A stretch of DNA of 64,000 bases. It comes from Sphingobacteriaceae bacterium GW460-11-11-14-LB5. GTDB taxonomy: Bacteria > Bacteroidota > Bacteroidia > Sphingobacteriales > Sphingobacteriaceae. How positions within the stretch are numbered: position 1 is the first letter of the stretch; the number at the start of each line of letters is the position of its first letter. The translations under genes were made by a program, and so were the position numbers. Of this stretch, positions 63,902 through 64,000 are shown in pieces. Under the pieces are notes generated by a model. It was not told the DNA's origin. It worked only from the letters and a program-made list of their open reading frames with translations, and made no database searches. The stretch lies in the NCBI GenBank assembly GCA_002151545.1, contig CP021237.1, positions 4,774,001 to 4,838,000 on the forward strand, given 5' to 3'.

Positions 63902-64000
63902 ATGAAAACGACAACAGCAACAGCAGAGACATTAAACGACCTCATTCAAATTAATAACGACCGTATTGAAGGTTATGAAAAAGCGCGTCAGGAATTAAAA
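63902..64000 (+). CDS. PA2169-type four-helix-bundle protein, 5' part only
   Basis: The first 33 codons of a gene that runs off the window. The protein begins MKTTTATAETLNDLIQINND and continues with RIEGYEKARQEL, matching the start of PA2169/DUF2383 four-helix-bundle proteins. These are ferritin-like in shape and often stress-induced. Only this fragment can be seen. Confidence 0.72.
   Translation, partial: MKTTTATAETLNDLIQINNDRIEGYEKARQELK

Noticed and set aside
1-64000. CRISPR arrays, tRNA and rRNA genes, prophage and complete insertion sequences
   Set aside because: None seen by reading the gaps. Repeats found are inverted or paired direct repeats without regular spacers, and no transposase or integrase ORF is present.

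Overview
The window comes from a member of the Bacteroidota, most likely a Pedobacter-like Sphingobacteriaceae. The evidence is the low GC content, the many Bacteroidota-only families (DUF2480, DUF3108, DUF3109, DUF4476, DUF4834, DUF6427, DUF6702), promoter boxes of the Bacteroidota type (TTTG / TAnnTTTG) and dispersed inverted repeats of a kind common in this group. I found no tRNA, rRNA, CRISPR array, complete insertion sequence or prophage.

Positions 1-24052 (minus strand) hold a surface polysaccharide locus of the Wzx/Wzy type. In transcription order it has a PHP-type phosphatase, a Wza-like export lipoprotein and a Wzc-like BY-kinase. Next comes a full gene set for an acetamidino-substituted di-N-acetyl mannuronic acid nucleotide sugar (WbpA, WbpE, WbpD, WbpB, WbpI, HisH2, HisF2 and WbpG types). 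An L-2-hydroxyglutarate oxidase homologue sits between wbpE and wbpA. Flippase, polymerase, glycosyltransferases, acyltransferases, two SDR epimerases and the GDP-fucose genes gmd and fcl follow. Positions 24924-28312 carry the dTDP-L-rhamnose genes rfbBCDA. No initiating sugar-phosphate transferase is visible.

Positions 28575-52248 are mostly housekeeping and envelope genes on the minus strand. They include DUF3109/DUF3108/DUF2480 genes, a PpiD-like chaperone, lptC with an outer membrane barrel gene and coaX, an LpxH-like phosphoesterase with a glycosyltransferase, a YfhO protein, uvrB, and an M1 peptidase with a HupE/UreJ protein. An alginate-lyase-like gene and a GbsR-type regulator lie on the plus strand inside this block. 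An unlisted 31-codon membrane ORF with a good promoter lies at 39191-39286. Intergenic gaps at 36.7-37.3, 39.4-39.9 and 49.0-49.3 kb contain inverted and direct repeats.

Positions 52500-64000 (plus strand) hold a methyltransferase, DUF6702, a deacetylase-family protein that appears to have lost its active site, upp, a short LMW-PTP, a YjjG-type HAD phosphatase, DUF4476, DinB, and a lipoprotein with three His/Cys repeats. A second small glycan group follows (flippase, two methyltransferases, a GxxExxY protein, a glycosyltransferase), with a decayed tandem duplication in its middle. The window ends inside a PA2169-type gene.

The points most worth a second look are the 2-hydroxyglutarate oxidase embedded in the diacetamido-uronate pathway, the apparent pseudo-deacetylase, the 31-residue membrane protein, the inverted repeat over the uvrB promoter, and the His/Cys-repeat lipoprotein.
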